Source: Verrucomicrobiota bacterium
GTDB taxonomy: Bacteria; Verrucomicrobiota; Verrucomicrobiia; Limisphaerales; JAFGQR01
Length of the DNA stretch: 46,152 bases
Assembly: GCA_016935555.1 (NCBI GenBank)
Contig: JAFGQR010000077.1
Coordinates: forward strand, 1 to 46,152
Direction: 5' to 3'
Shown here: in pieces, positions 27,401 through 34,232 of the stretch
How the letters are laid out: every line of letters starts with the position of its first letter
Position numbering within the stretch: the stretch's first letter is position 1
The notes under the pieces: generated by a model
Databases searched by the model: none
What the model was told of the DNA's origin: nothing
What the model saw: only the letters and a program-made list of their open reading frames with translations
Program-made: the position numbers and the translations under genes

Positions 27401-30174
27401 AAGTCCAGCGTGTTGATGCCCACCGCGAACCCGCTGGTCACCGCAAACGGCCGCAGCGTGCTGAACGCGCCATCGTGCGAGTTGCCTGTCGGCTGCCCGT
27501 TCAGGTAGATCTCCAGGCCGGGATTATCGCAAGTCCAATCGCCCGCGATGGCCACCGTGGCCGGGTCGAACCCGGTCAGGTCGAAGGTGACGCGGTAGAG
27601 ATAATTGCCGCCGGCGGCGGCCGAGGTCTCGAAGCGCGGCCCGATCCACTTGGACCGGTCGTTGTTGCGCAGCCACGTGCCGTCCACGATCGGGAACACG
27701 CTGCCATCCTGCACGATGGCATCCGCAGACGCGGCATCGGGGTTGACGACCAGGCGATAATGGCCATCCACCGAGCCGTCGAGCACCGCCACGCCGGTGT
27801 CGTCCACACCCGTGTTCAACACGCCGGGCACGGTGTCGCGCACGGTGAGCACGGCGGGCTCGCTGACGGCGGTGCCGGCGGGGTTGGACACTTCAACAGT
27901 GTAGGTGCCGGCATCGCCCCGGGTGACATTCGCCAGGGTCAGCGTGCTGGCGTTGGCGCCCGGGAGCACGGCACCGTCCTTGTGCCACTGGTAGCTGAGG
28001 GGCGAGCTCCCCTCGGCGGCGACGCTGAACGTGACGGTTTGGCCCGTGCCGGCCAATCCGCCTTGCGGCTGGGTGGTGATGGCGGGGGGGGTGCCCGGCA
28101 GGGCGGCCAGGCCGCGCAGGTTGCCCACGCGCAACCCGGTGTAGCCCAAGAGCGCGTCCGTGTTCTGCACCACGAAATCCAGGGTGTTCAATCCTTCGAT
28201 GAGGCTGGCGTTGCTGGAGTCGATGGTGAACGCGGTGAGGCCGGCGAACCCGTTGTTGTTGACGAGGCCGGTGTCGATGCCATTGACGCGGATGGCCAGG
28301 CCGGCGTTGTCGATCGCCCAACCGCCGGTGATGACGACGGTGCCGAGGTCCAGGCCGGTGAGGTCGAAGGTCAGACGATACACGTATTCGCCGTTGCCCG
28401 AAACCAGCGCGGCGGCTTCGGCGGTGTTGAAGCGCGGGCCGATCCATTTTGAAGTATCATTGTTTCTCATCCAGGGGCCGTCCACGATCGGGAACACGCT
28501 GCCATCCTGCACGATCGCGTCCGTGGAGGCCGAGTCGGCGTTGACGATCAGCGTGTAGTGCGAATCCACCGAGCCGTCGGGCAGAACCGCCTTGCTGTCG
28601 TCCACACCGGTGTTGAACAGCCCCGGCACCAAGGCGCGCACAGAAAGCGTGGCCGGCTGGCTGTCCTCGGACCCTGCGGCGTTGCTCACCGTCACCCGGT
28701 AGTCGCCGGCTTGCGCGGCGGACGCCACCGTGAAGCTGAGCGTGGACGCGGTTTCGCCCGGAAGCGGGTTGCCTTTGAAAGACCACTGGTAGCTGAGTGG
28801 CGCGCTGCCGACCGCGCCGACGCTGAAGGTGGCGGTCTCGCCGAGGCCCGCCACCACGCTTTGCGGCTGGGTGAGGATCCGCGGCGGGGTGCCGGAAGCC
28901 AGGAACCCGATGTTGTCAATCAGGGCGGTGGTGTCGCCGCCTTGCGGGTTGCTCTTGACGAAGGCCAGTGTCATCGAGGCCGCCGTTGCCACAAAGGGAT
29001 CGCTCACCACTTCCCGATACGGATTGGAACCGCCGACTTGGGCCACCTCGTGGGCGGCGACAATCGTCGCCCCATCAATCGTCACCGCGAGAAAGGGGCG
29101 GGTGGCGCCGCTGCGCGCGTTTTCGAAATAGCGGATCTGGTAGGTGCGGCCGGCGACGAAGCCGTTGAGCAGTTGGCTGAGCGCGCCGTCTTCCTGCATG
29201 AAGGCGATCTGGGCGCCGTCCGGCACCGCGCCGTTGTCGCCAAACGGCGCGGAACCGCCGGCTGGGTTGATGCCGTGGCCGCCGGCGCTGGTCCAGCCCG
29301 TGATGGGGCCGTTGCCGTTCACGTAGCCGGGCCACACGGCAAAGGTGTCGGCTTCGAAGCTGGGGTTGACGATGGTCGGAGGCGGCGGTTCGGGCAGTTG
29401 GGCGATTTCGAAGTTGTCGAAGTGCGACCGGAATTCGCCGATGAGGTTGATGTAGTTATGGGCGTAGCCGCCGGTCTTGGTGAACGTGAACAGCGGCGTG
29501 GCCGCCCCGTTCGAGAACACCTCGATCGTCGTGTTGCCCGCCCCGTCAAACGGGTTGCCGTCCTCGTCGGTGATCCGCAGTTCGATGTGGCTCCAGGTGC
29601 CCGGCCCCGTGGTCGAATACACCGGCTCCGGCGACGGGCTCACCACGGTGCCGCCGTCGAAGGCCTGGATCGTGCCGGCGCCGCGGAACAGGATGCCGAA
29701 ATGCGGCACGCCGGCGTTGACAAAGGCCATCTGGTCGGCCTGGGAGAGCCCCAGGTTGATGCAGCCCCAGTGGTCCGAGGTGCCCCCGTAAACACTGGGC
29801 ATCGCATCCACGTCGAAGCTGATCCGCAGCCCGTTGATCGAACTGGCGCCGCTGAAATCGTAATCGGGCGAGCTGATGCTTTGGACGCCGTCGGCCAGCA
29901 GCAATTGATTGAGCGCGCTGCCGTTCTGGAGCTGGTGGCCATAGTTGCCGGGACCGCCGGCCATCGTGTAGGTGATGGGCGCCAGGGTGCCCGTCTGGCG
30001 CGCGATGTCGGTGTTCAGGTCGTTGACATTGCTGGTGTTGGCGTCGAAATCGTCCAATACCAAGACCGTCGCGTCCGCGCCGGAGAGCGGGCTGGCCAGC
30101 GCCAGCAGCGCCACAATCAATCCGCCGAGGATGCGGATCATAGAAGAGGTACAGGGTACTTTCTGAGCATGCAT
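24475..30174 (-). CDS. giant secreted Ig-like/beta-sandwich repeat protein
   Basis: A protein of 1899 residues. The signal peptide is residues 1-33 (hydrophobic IRILGGLIVALLALASPLSG). The order after that is: a lectin/LamG-like region (~34-250); a second beta-sandwich with TIVNPSFEADTFAVWPGYVN and LLNGFVAGRTYQIRYFENAR (~270-425); five Ig-like domains of the PPSITQQPQS...SYQW...AGEYTVRVSN type (~431-512, 694-780, 955-1033, 1040-1123, 1301-1385); three copies of a ~160-residue module with NTGVDD, DGSVFPIVDGPW, KWIGPRF and GYTGLRV (~516-690, 784-941, 1125-1295). These are followed by three cadherin/tandem-95-like units (~1391-1688, with YTPAPGYCGADQ-type motifs), a PKD-like unit, and a ~100-residue helical FIMAH-like end. 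There is no PEP-CTERM or LPXTG anchor. An AAGGA Shine-Dalgarno 6 nt before the ATG supports this start over Met12. It is likely an extracellular adhesion or polymer-binding protein. Confidence 0.92.
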   Translation of the reverse strand: MHAQKVPCTSSMIRILGGLIVALLALASPLSGADATVLVLDDFDANTSNVNDLNTDIARQTGTLAPITYTMAGGPGNYGHQLQNGSALNQLLLADGVQSISSPDYDFSGASSINGLRISFDVDAMPSVYGGTSDHWGCINLGLSQADQMAFVNAGVPHFGILFRGAGTIQAFDGGTVVSPSPEPVYSTTGPGTWSHIELRITDEDGNPFDGAGNTTIEVFSNGAATPLFTFTKTGGYAHNYINLIGEFRSHFDNFEIAQLPEPPPPTIVNPSFEADTFAVWPGYVNGNGPITGWTSAGGHGINPAGGSAPFGDNGAVPDGAQIAFMQEDGALSQLLNGFVAGRTYQIRYFENARSGATRPFLAVTIDGATIVAAHEVAQVGGSNPYREVVSDPFVATAASMTLAFVKSNPQGGDTTALIDNIGFLASGTPPRILTQPQSVVAGLGETATFSVGAVGSAPLSYQWSFKGNPLPGETASTLSFTVASAAQAGDYRVTVSNAAGSEDSQPATLSVRALVPGLFNTGVDDSKAVLPDGSVDSHYTLIVNADSASTDAIVQDGSVFPIVDGPWMRNNDTSKWIGPRFNTAEAAALVSGNGEYVYRLTFDLTGLDLGTVVITGGWAIDNAGLAIRVNGIDTGLVNNNGFAGLTAFTIDSSNASLIEGLNTLDFVVQNTDALLGYTGLRVGNLRGLAALPGTPPAITTQPQGGLAGTGQTVTFSVAAEGSSPLSYQWHKDGAVLPGANASTLTLANVTRGDAGTYTVEVSNPAGTAVSEPAVLTVRDTVPGVLNTGVDDTGVAVLDGSVDGHYRLVVNPDAASADAIVQDGSVFPIVDGTWLRNNDRSKWIGPRFETSAAAGGNYLYRVTFDLTGFDPATVAIAGDWTCDNPGLEIYLNGQPTGNSHDGAFSTLRPFAVTSGFAVGINTLDFEVNNASLGYTGLRVANVLALGDRLPEGTAPFILEQPASIVGTVTETVGFSVRANGSAPLSYQWYYGPDPLPGETGPALSFLIEFPDQAGEYSVRVSNAFGTAVSDAATLIVSELPTITQQPQSAFVAFGDDVTFTVGALGTPPLEYQWMYEGQDIGGASANALTLLGVFVEDSGAYSVRVSNFSGSVTSAPAMLTVAELVPGFYNTGVDDAGAALPDGAADTHYALILNPDSDTATPLVEDSTVFPIVAGPWVANTPESKWIGPRFDTVAAAGAVGAGGDYVYRVVFDLTGWDATTARVMGDWATDNEGVDILVNGASTGQKNLNQFSTLTPFAIDSGLKPGLNTVDFRLNNSAVGYTGLRIQNLRGLAARLPDGTLPFLVEQPVGVTVDQGQTVTLSALANGSAPLSYQWFLGPNPIPGATGLVLSFVANSIDQSGEYTVLVTNPAGSTRSDPALVTVVGLPNQPPSFTPGPDVTVPEDAGPQTIAAWATDIQAGPPFESTQTLMFQVGVDNPGLFAEAPAISPEGTLTFTPAPGLCGAAAVTVMLKDDGGTSNGGRDESDPATFTITVEAANDCPEPVDQTVVVAGGSSVPITLAANDPDLEGCGPPQSLRFWVIPPSHGQIRGVLPALTYTPAPGYCGADQILFLVDDGFCFNRGVISLEVQGGNQCPVAQAQTVSTCAGTPVAITLAGTDPDTGECGAPLQGFAIAQGPAHGTLTGTAPDVTYTPAQGYSGPDQFTFTVTDGECVSAPAVVAITVHPVSQAPACQIALGPLLKLTPEQPEAMVLSCDNQAAEVVLDATLCTGADGGALTYLWMVNGAPVGAEAILAVTLELGTHEITLVVENTTPGSGPCDSGNRTSTCQTWVTVTDGCEAVDNLRLLLAQSRVHKSLAATLARHLDEAAQKFACGKCAEGVEQLEAFQDKVRHYSEYYLGPEGGKPRAKRLIDALTAERLIAAAQAIIDAYASCDCMSP
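27682..28515 (-). repeat. 36-bp perfect direct repeat within modules 1 and 2 of the giant gene
   Basis: Bases 27682-27717 and 28480-28515 are identical over 36 bp and lie exactly 798 bp (266 codons) apart. They encode the IVQDGSVFPIVDG segment of the first two repeat modules. The equivalent part of the third module (near 26660-26700) has diverged, so modules 1 and 2 were duplicated or homogenised more recently. Confidence 0.85.
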
Positions 30175-30199
30175 GATGGTTCCTTTTTCGATGGGCTTA

Positions 30200-30295
30200 A
30201 TGGGTAAAGACCCATAAAGGTTTCGACTGCTGATTTAAACGAGTTCCCTATATACAACCAAATTTTTAGAAAAAAACAAGCATTTTCATGAAACT
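30200..30295 (-). promoter_or_regulatory. AT-rich leader and hairpin upstream of the giant gene
   Basis: Bases 30216-30295 are the most AT-rich stretch I see outside the insertion sequence and hold a possible -10 TATATA around 30251-30256 on the minus strand. Below it ATGGGT (30200-30205) and ACCCAT (30210-30215) form a perfect 6-bp stem with a 4-nt loop in the predicted leader, about 26 nt before the start codon. This suggests a dedicated, possibly strong promoter and a structured leader; no known regulator site is recognised. Confidence 0.35.
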
Positions 30296-30470
30296 TGATG
30301 ACCCTCCCGGCCCGCCTCCACCCCGGGCCACCCTTCCCCCGGGCCCGGTCAACCCCTGTCCGAATGTCCGGCCACCCCGTTTTGAACATTTCCGCAAGGA
30401 CACTGTCTCATCCTCGTCCCCCACTCCACAGCCCCTTGCGGCGCCCCTTTGGGTGGAAGGGACGGATGCG

Positions 30471-30665
30471 ATGAACTTGTTCCGGGTGTTTTTGCTGGCG
30501 ACGGGCGTTGCGGTCTTTCTGATCGTGCGCTTCCTGGCGGCGTCGGATCCGGCGGCGCCGGATCGGCGGGTGTTGCCTCCTGCGGCGCCCGAGGCGGTTC
30601 CCGGGGGCTCGTGGGAGCGGCTCCAGCCGGTTCCCGAACGGGCGCCCGAATCGGCCTGGGTGTAG
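30471..30665 (+). CDS. small single-span membrane protein
   Basis: A 64-residue frame beginning at the ATG at 30471. A Shine-Dalgarno-like GGAAGGGACGG ends just upstream. Residues 1-24 (NLFRVFLLATGVAVFLIVRFLA) form one membrane helix; the remaining 40 residues are Pro/Ala-rich and end in SAWV. I recognise no family. It is convergent with the URO-D-like gene, whose stop is 3 bp away. Support comes from the ribosome-binding site, the clean hydrophobic profile and its fit in an otherwise empty gap; codon evidence is limited by the size. Confidence 0.45.
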   Translation: MNLFRVFLLATGVAVFLIVRFLAASDPAAPDRRVLPPAAPEAVPGGSWERLQPVPERAPESAWV

Positions 30666-30668
30666 CGG

Positions 30669-31658
30669 TCAGCAGCGGGTGTACTCCTCCAGCAGCCGCA
30701 GGTAACACCGGTATTGGTCCAGCGACACCCCGGGAGGGGTCTGGTGGTCCACACTGGGAATGAACCCCCCGCAACGCATCAGCGGCACCAGGCGCTCGAA
30801 CTCGGCCCGCATCGCCGCTTCGCCCCGCGTCATGGTCATCTTGTCGAAATGCCCCACCAGCCGCAGCCGCGGAAACTGCCGGCGCAGCGCCATCCCGTCG
30901 ACGCCGGCCTGACGTTCCAGCGGCAGCACGCCGGCGACGCCCATGGACTCCAGCCAGGGCACCAGCAGGGTCACGTCGCCATCGGTGTCCATGAACAGCG
31001 GGATGTCGTGTTGGCGGAGGCGGGGCAGGAGCCGGCGGTAGTAGGGCGCCACGAACTCGTCGAACAGCCGCCTGGAGATCATGGGCCCGTGATTGTACGA
31101 CATGTCCTCGGCAATCGTCATGAACGTCGGCACACACACCTCGAACATGCGGTCCAACAACTCCAGGTTGAACGCCAGCAGATCGCCGTTGATCGCATGC
31201 AACAGATCCGGCTGGTCCGAAAACGCATACATCAGCTTCTCAAACCCCATGAGCGTCCGCGGAAACCAGAAGAACCCCTCGACCGTCCCCCAGACCACCG
31301 CCTCCCCCCGCCGCTGCCGCTCCGCCCAGGGCGCCAGAGCGGCCATCGCCTGCGCGTGAGACGGGAAGAGCGCCGGCCGGACACGGCGGTAGTCCTCCAT
31401 GGTGGCGACGATGCCTTCGACGTGGTGTTGGGCGGCGGCGATGGTGGGATCGGTGGTGCTGAACCAGAATTGCTGATAAGGATCCAGCCCGAACCACTGC
31501 GCAATCTCAATCACCTGACTCGCCTCCAGCCCGCGCGGCAACCCCTCCGCGTGCCAGCGGTCGATCGTCAGGTCCCACCACATCGCCCATTCCCACCGCG
31601 GCAGACGGTCCACAGGCTCGAAATTCATCACCGCCCGAAATCGTTCCACGTGGTTCAC
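30669..31658 (-). CDS. uroporphyrinogen decarboxylase-like (URO-D superfamily) protein
   Basis: A 329-residue protein. The N-terminus VNHVERFRAVMNFEPVDRLP, the PTFMTIAEDMSYNHGPMISR segment, the PLFMDTDGDVTLLVPWLESM block and RLVGHFDKMTMTRGEAAMRA follow the URO-D/MtaA-like TIM-barrel family common in Verrucomicrobia and Planctomycetes. The true HemE active-site PFRQAGRYLPEY is absent, so heme synthesis is unlikely; relatives act as methyltransferases or are uncharacterised. The start is the GTG at 31658 (a second GTG is at 31649), because the family motif begins there and the upstream frame is Arg/Pro-rich and non-conserved looking. It is last in a minus-strand glycan-related block, 174 bp after its neighbour. 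Confidence 0.8.
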   Translation of the reverse strand: MNHVERFRAVMNFEPVDRLPRWEWAMWWDLTIDRWHAEGLPRGLEASQVIEIAQWFGLDPYQQFWFSTTDPTIAAAQHHVEGIVATMEDYRRVRPALFPSHAQAMAALAPWAERQRRGEAVVWGTVEGFFWFPRTLMGFEKLMYAFSDQPDLLHAINGDLLAFNLELLDRMFEVCVPTFMTIAEDMSYNHGPMISRRLFDEFVAPYYRRLLPRLRQHDIPLFMDTDGDVTLLVPWLESMGVAGVLPLERQAGVDGMALRRQFPRLRLVGHFDKMTMTRGEAAMRAEFERLVPLMRCGGFIPSVDHQTPPGVSLDQYRCYLRLLEEYTRC

Positions 31659-31832
31659 GGCCGCCCAACGTAGAGGGAATCGAGCGCTCCCGGCAAGCTC
31701 CCAGCCGGCCGCGGGTTCGGCCCGCGCTGGACGACGCCCCCGGCGGTCACGCCGACACGGCCCCAGGCCGTCACCAGGTTGTCCGTTCGGCGGCAAGACA
31801 TTCGAACGCCGCCACTCACGACGCGCGCCGCC

Positions 31833-34232
31833 TCACGGCATCGGCTTCAGCCCTTCCCACCGCACCGTCCATGAGCCGTCCCCGGGAAAGCCGGGGGCCG
31901 GGCGCGCAGGCGCGCCGTCCCAGCCGGCCGCCATCATGGCCACGGCGGCCAGCAGGCCGCCATTGCCGGGCAGGTAGAGCGGGAGGTTTGCGCGTTGGAA
32001 ATTGTGTCCGTTGGCCAGATACCGGTTCTTGGGCGTGTCCATCAGCAACGCGGCCACGGCAGCCTCGGGCCGGCCCACGCGCGCGGCGGTCATCGCCAGC
32101 ATCGGGTAATCCCAGCCCCAGGTCCGCGGCCAATCCCAGTGCCGCACCACGTCGTCCAGCGTGCGGCGCATCACCGCCACGTCGATGCCGGCCGTTGGCG
32201 GCAGGACACCCAGCGCCGCCAGGAGCGAAGGGTGATCCTGACGCTTCGTGTAAGGCGGCGTCTCCACCGCCGTGTACACCCCGTCCCGAATCGACGGGCG
32301 CGCCAGGTTCCGCAACACCCGATCCCAGCCCGGATCGCGCGCCATCCCCAGCCGCACCCGCCACTGCTGCGCGGTTTCCAGCCCCCAACGCCAGTAGGCC
32401 AGTTCGAAGGTGGGATTGACCGTGGTCCGAGGGTCGTAGTTTTCCTGCGCCGGAATCAGCACCGGCCCCAGCACGAAACGCCGCCCGGCCTCGTCCCAAA
32501 CCGGGTAGGACGCCATGAATTCAGCCGTCTCGAACACCACCTCCCGATGCCGTTCGAGCGTCGCGCGGTCCCCGTGCGCCCGGTGGCACAACTCCGCGTA
32601 ATACACCGGGTGCGGCTGCTGCCAGATCAGAAACACGCCCACCCCGCTCGGACTTTCGCGCCCGTTGGGGCCGGTCATCTTGGGCCAGCGCGCGCCGCGG
32701 TATCCCTGGCGGCGGGCGGTCTGTTGCGCCCGGGGCAGGATGCGCTGGTAATACGGCAGGCTGCGTTCCAACAACGCAATCCGGTCCCAAAACGCAAAAT
32801 GCGCCCCATGCCACCAGTGCATTTCGAGGTGGCTCTTCCCATGCCAGCTGTTCTGAACCAAACCCGTTTCCTGGGGCGGCATCGAACCGGCGCCGTGAAC
32901 CGCCGTAAGATACTGCGACAATACCACACGCCGCTCCAACTCCCGCCACCGCGGATCCCGGCTGCGCGATAAATCCACCACCCCGCCCCCCGACCAAAAC
33001 CGTCCCCAGTGCGCCGCCGCCGCCGCCCGGGTGGCCGCGAACGACGGCAGCGGCTCGGGGTCCGGCTGCGGCGAAAACGCCATGACCAGCTCAAGGACTT
33101 CACGGCCGGGCGCGGCGACCTCGAACTCGTGGCGCGCCGCCGGCCTGAACACGGCGCCCGCCGACCACGCCGCGCGCGCCTCATACCGCTCCCCGTCGAG
33201 CGCGCGCTCGAACCGGACGCCCCCGGCCGCCGGGTGCGCCCGGGTGACATGCCGCTCCGGCCGGCCCCAATCCGACGCCTGCCCCCACTCGGTCGAACCG
33301 TACGGAAACCCCAGCCGAATCGATACCCTCCCCGCGGCCACCCCCGGCGATTCCACACGGGCCGTCACCAGGTGGCGCGAGGGATGTCCTACCGTCAGCA
33401 CCCGCACCGCCTCGCCTCCAAACGCAAACCGGCTTTCCATCAAACCCTCCCAAAGATCCAGGCGCTGCGTGCACGCCGCTAATTCCTCAATCCGGACGAC
33501 CCGGCCATCCCTGTCCCGCAGCCGCAGCCCGATGCGCCCGAGGTTCAACCGGTGCGGATTGGCCCGCAGCCACGCGTTGGCGGCCCGGGCGCGCGCGGAG
33601 CGGCCGGCCGCGTCCGGCAGCGCGATCTGGCGCCCGTCCAGCGCGTAGGCGGTGAGCACCTCCTCGGGATGAAACCCTTCGGGATTGGGCGCGCTGTGCC
33701 AGCCCCACTGCGCCATTGTGTTCAACTGCATCCCCGCCGCATGAAACCCTGGAAACGTCTGCAACCCCGTCACGTCCGCCGTAAATGCAAACTCCCCGTT
33801 GCCCACCGACAACGGCGTCAGCGGATCCGCCCGGGTCAGGATGACCGCGTGCCGTGCGACCAGAGCGTGGCGGTCGATCGGCGCCGCGCCTGCCGATGCT
33901 CCAGCGCGCATCGCGCTCGACTCCGGCGCCGCAGCGTTCCCGGTCCGCGGCTCCGCCCGTGCCGGCAGGCACTGCGCCACTGCCAGAACAAGGGCCACAA
34001 GGGTTGCAACACGGCGGCCGGTGCTCGGCGTTCGGCGTTCGCGTTGCAGACCCCATGAACCGTGAGAACCTCCCGGAGCCGGTCCGTCGACGGGGCGTGA
34101 AGCGGGCCCGGATGACGCGGGACCGCGCGCCGCCCTTCGCGGAGCGCGGGCTTCAGGCCGCTTCAATCCATGGGGGTTCAAGGCTCCGACGCCTGCCCAA
34201 ACAGCAATGGGAACTCTCCAGGCGGCCTTCAT
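31833..34232 (-). CDS. large secreted glycoside-hydrolase-like protein (six-hairpin type)
   Basis: About 799 residues. The conserved blocks PLTPLSVGNGEFAFTADVTG, AQWGWHSAPNPEGF, ANPHRLNLGRIGLRL and QRLDLWEGLMESRF come first. They are followed by an alpha-helical C-half (SWHGKSHLEMHWWHGAHFAF, IPAQENYDPRTTVNPTFELA, RTWGWDYPMLAMTAARVGRP, NGHNFQRANLPLYLPGNGG), which resembles GH65/GH95-like (alpha/alpha)6-barrel hydrolases; this is recalled family similarity and no substrate can be named. The start is unsettled. The ATG at 34232 overlaps the upstream stop as ATGA, but the signal-peptide-like GRRVATLVALVLAVAQCLPA only begins about 71 codons later, and the first initiator beyond it is GTG at 33998. 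A non-ATG start between the two is possible. Confidence 0.78.
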   Translation of the reverse strand: MKAAWRVPIAVWAGVGALNPHGLKRPEARAPRRAARGPASSGPASRPVDGPAPGGSHGSWGLQRERRTPSTGRRVATLVALVLAVAQCLPARAEPRTGNAAAPESSAMRAGASAGAAPIDRHALVARHAVILTRADPLTPLSVGNGEFAFTADVTGLQTFPGFHAAGMQLNTMAQWGWHSAPNPEGFHPEEVLTAYALDGRQIALPDAAGRSARARAANAWLRANPHRLNLGRIGLRLRDRDGRVVRIEELAACTQRLDLWEGLMESRFAFGGEAVRVLTVGHPSRHLVTARVESPGVAAGRVSIRLGFPYGSTEWGQASDWGRPERHVTRAHPAAGGVRFERALDGERYEARAAWSAGAVFRPAARHEFEVAAPGREVLELVMAFSPQPDPEPLPSFAATRAAAAAHWGRFWSGGGVVDLSRSRDPRWRELERRVVLSQYLTAVHGAGSMPPQETGLVQNSWHGKSHLEMHWWHGAHFAFWDRIALLERSLPYYQRILPRAQQTARRQGYRGARWPKMTGPNGRESPSGVGVFLIWQQPHPVYYAELCHRAHGDRATLERHREVVFETAEFMASYPVWDEAGRRFVLGPVLIPAQENYDPRTTVNPTFELAYWRWGLETAQQWRVRLGMARDPGWDRVLRNLARPSIRDGVYTAVETPPYTKRQDHPSLLAALGVLPPTAGIDVAVMRRTLDDVVRHWDWPRTWGWDYPMLAMTAARVGRPEAAVAALLMDTPKNRYLANGHNFQRANLPLYLPGNGGLLAAVAMMAAGWDGAPARPAPGFPGDGSWTVRWEGLKPMP

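Noticed and set aside
26251..28452. Long plus-strand open frame (over 700 codons) antisense to the giant gene
   Set aside because: A composition effect of GC-rich codons; the minus frame has a signal peptide and recognisable domains, while the antisense one is Arg/Gly/Ala-rich with no motif. The same applies to long frames antisense to dctM, carB and the sulfatases.
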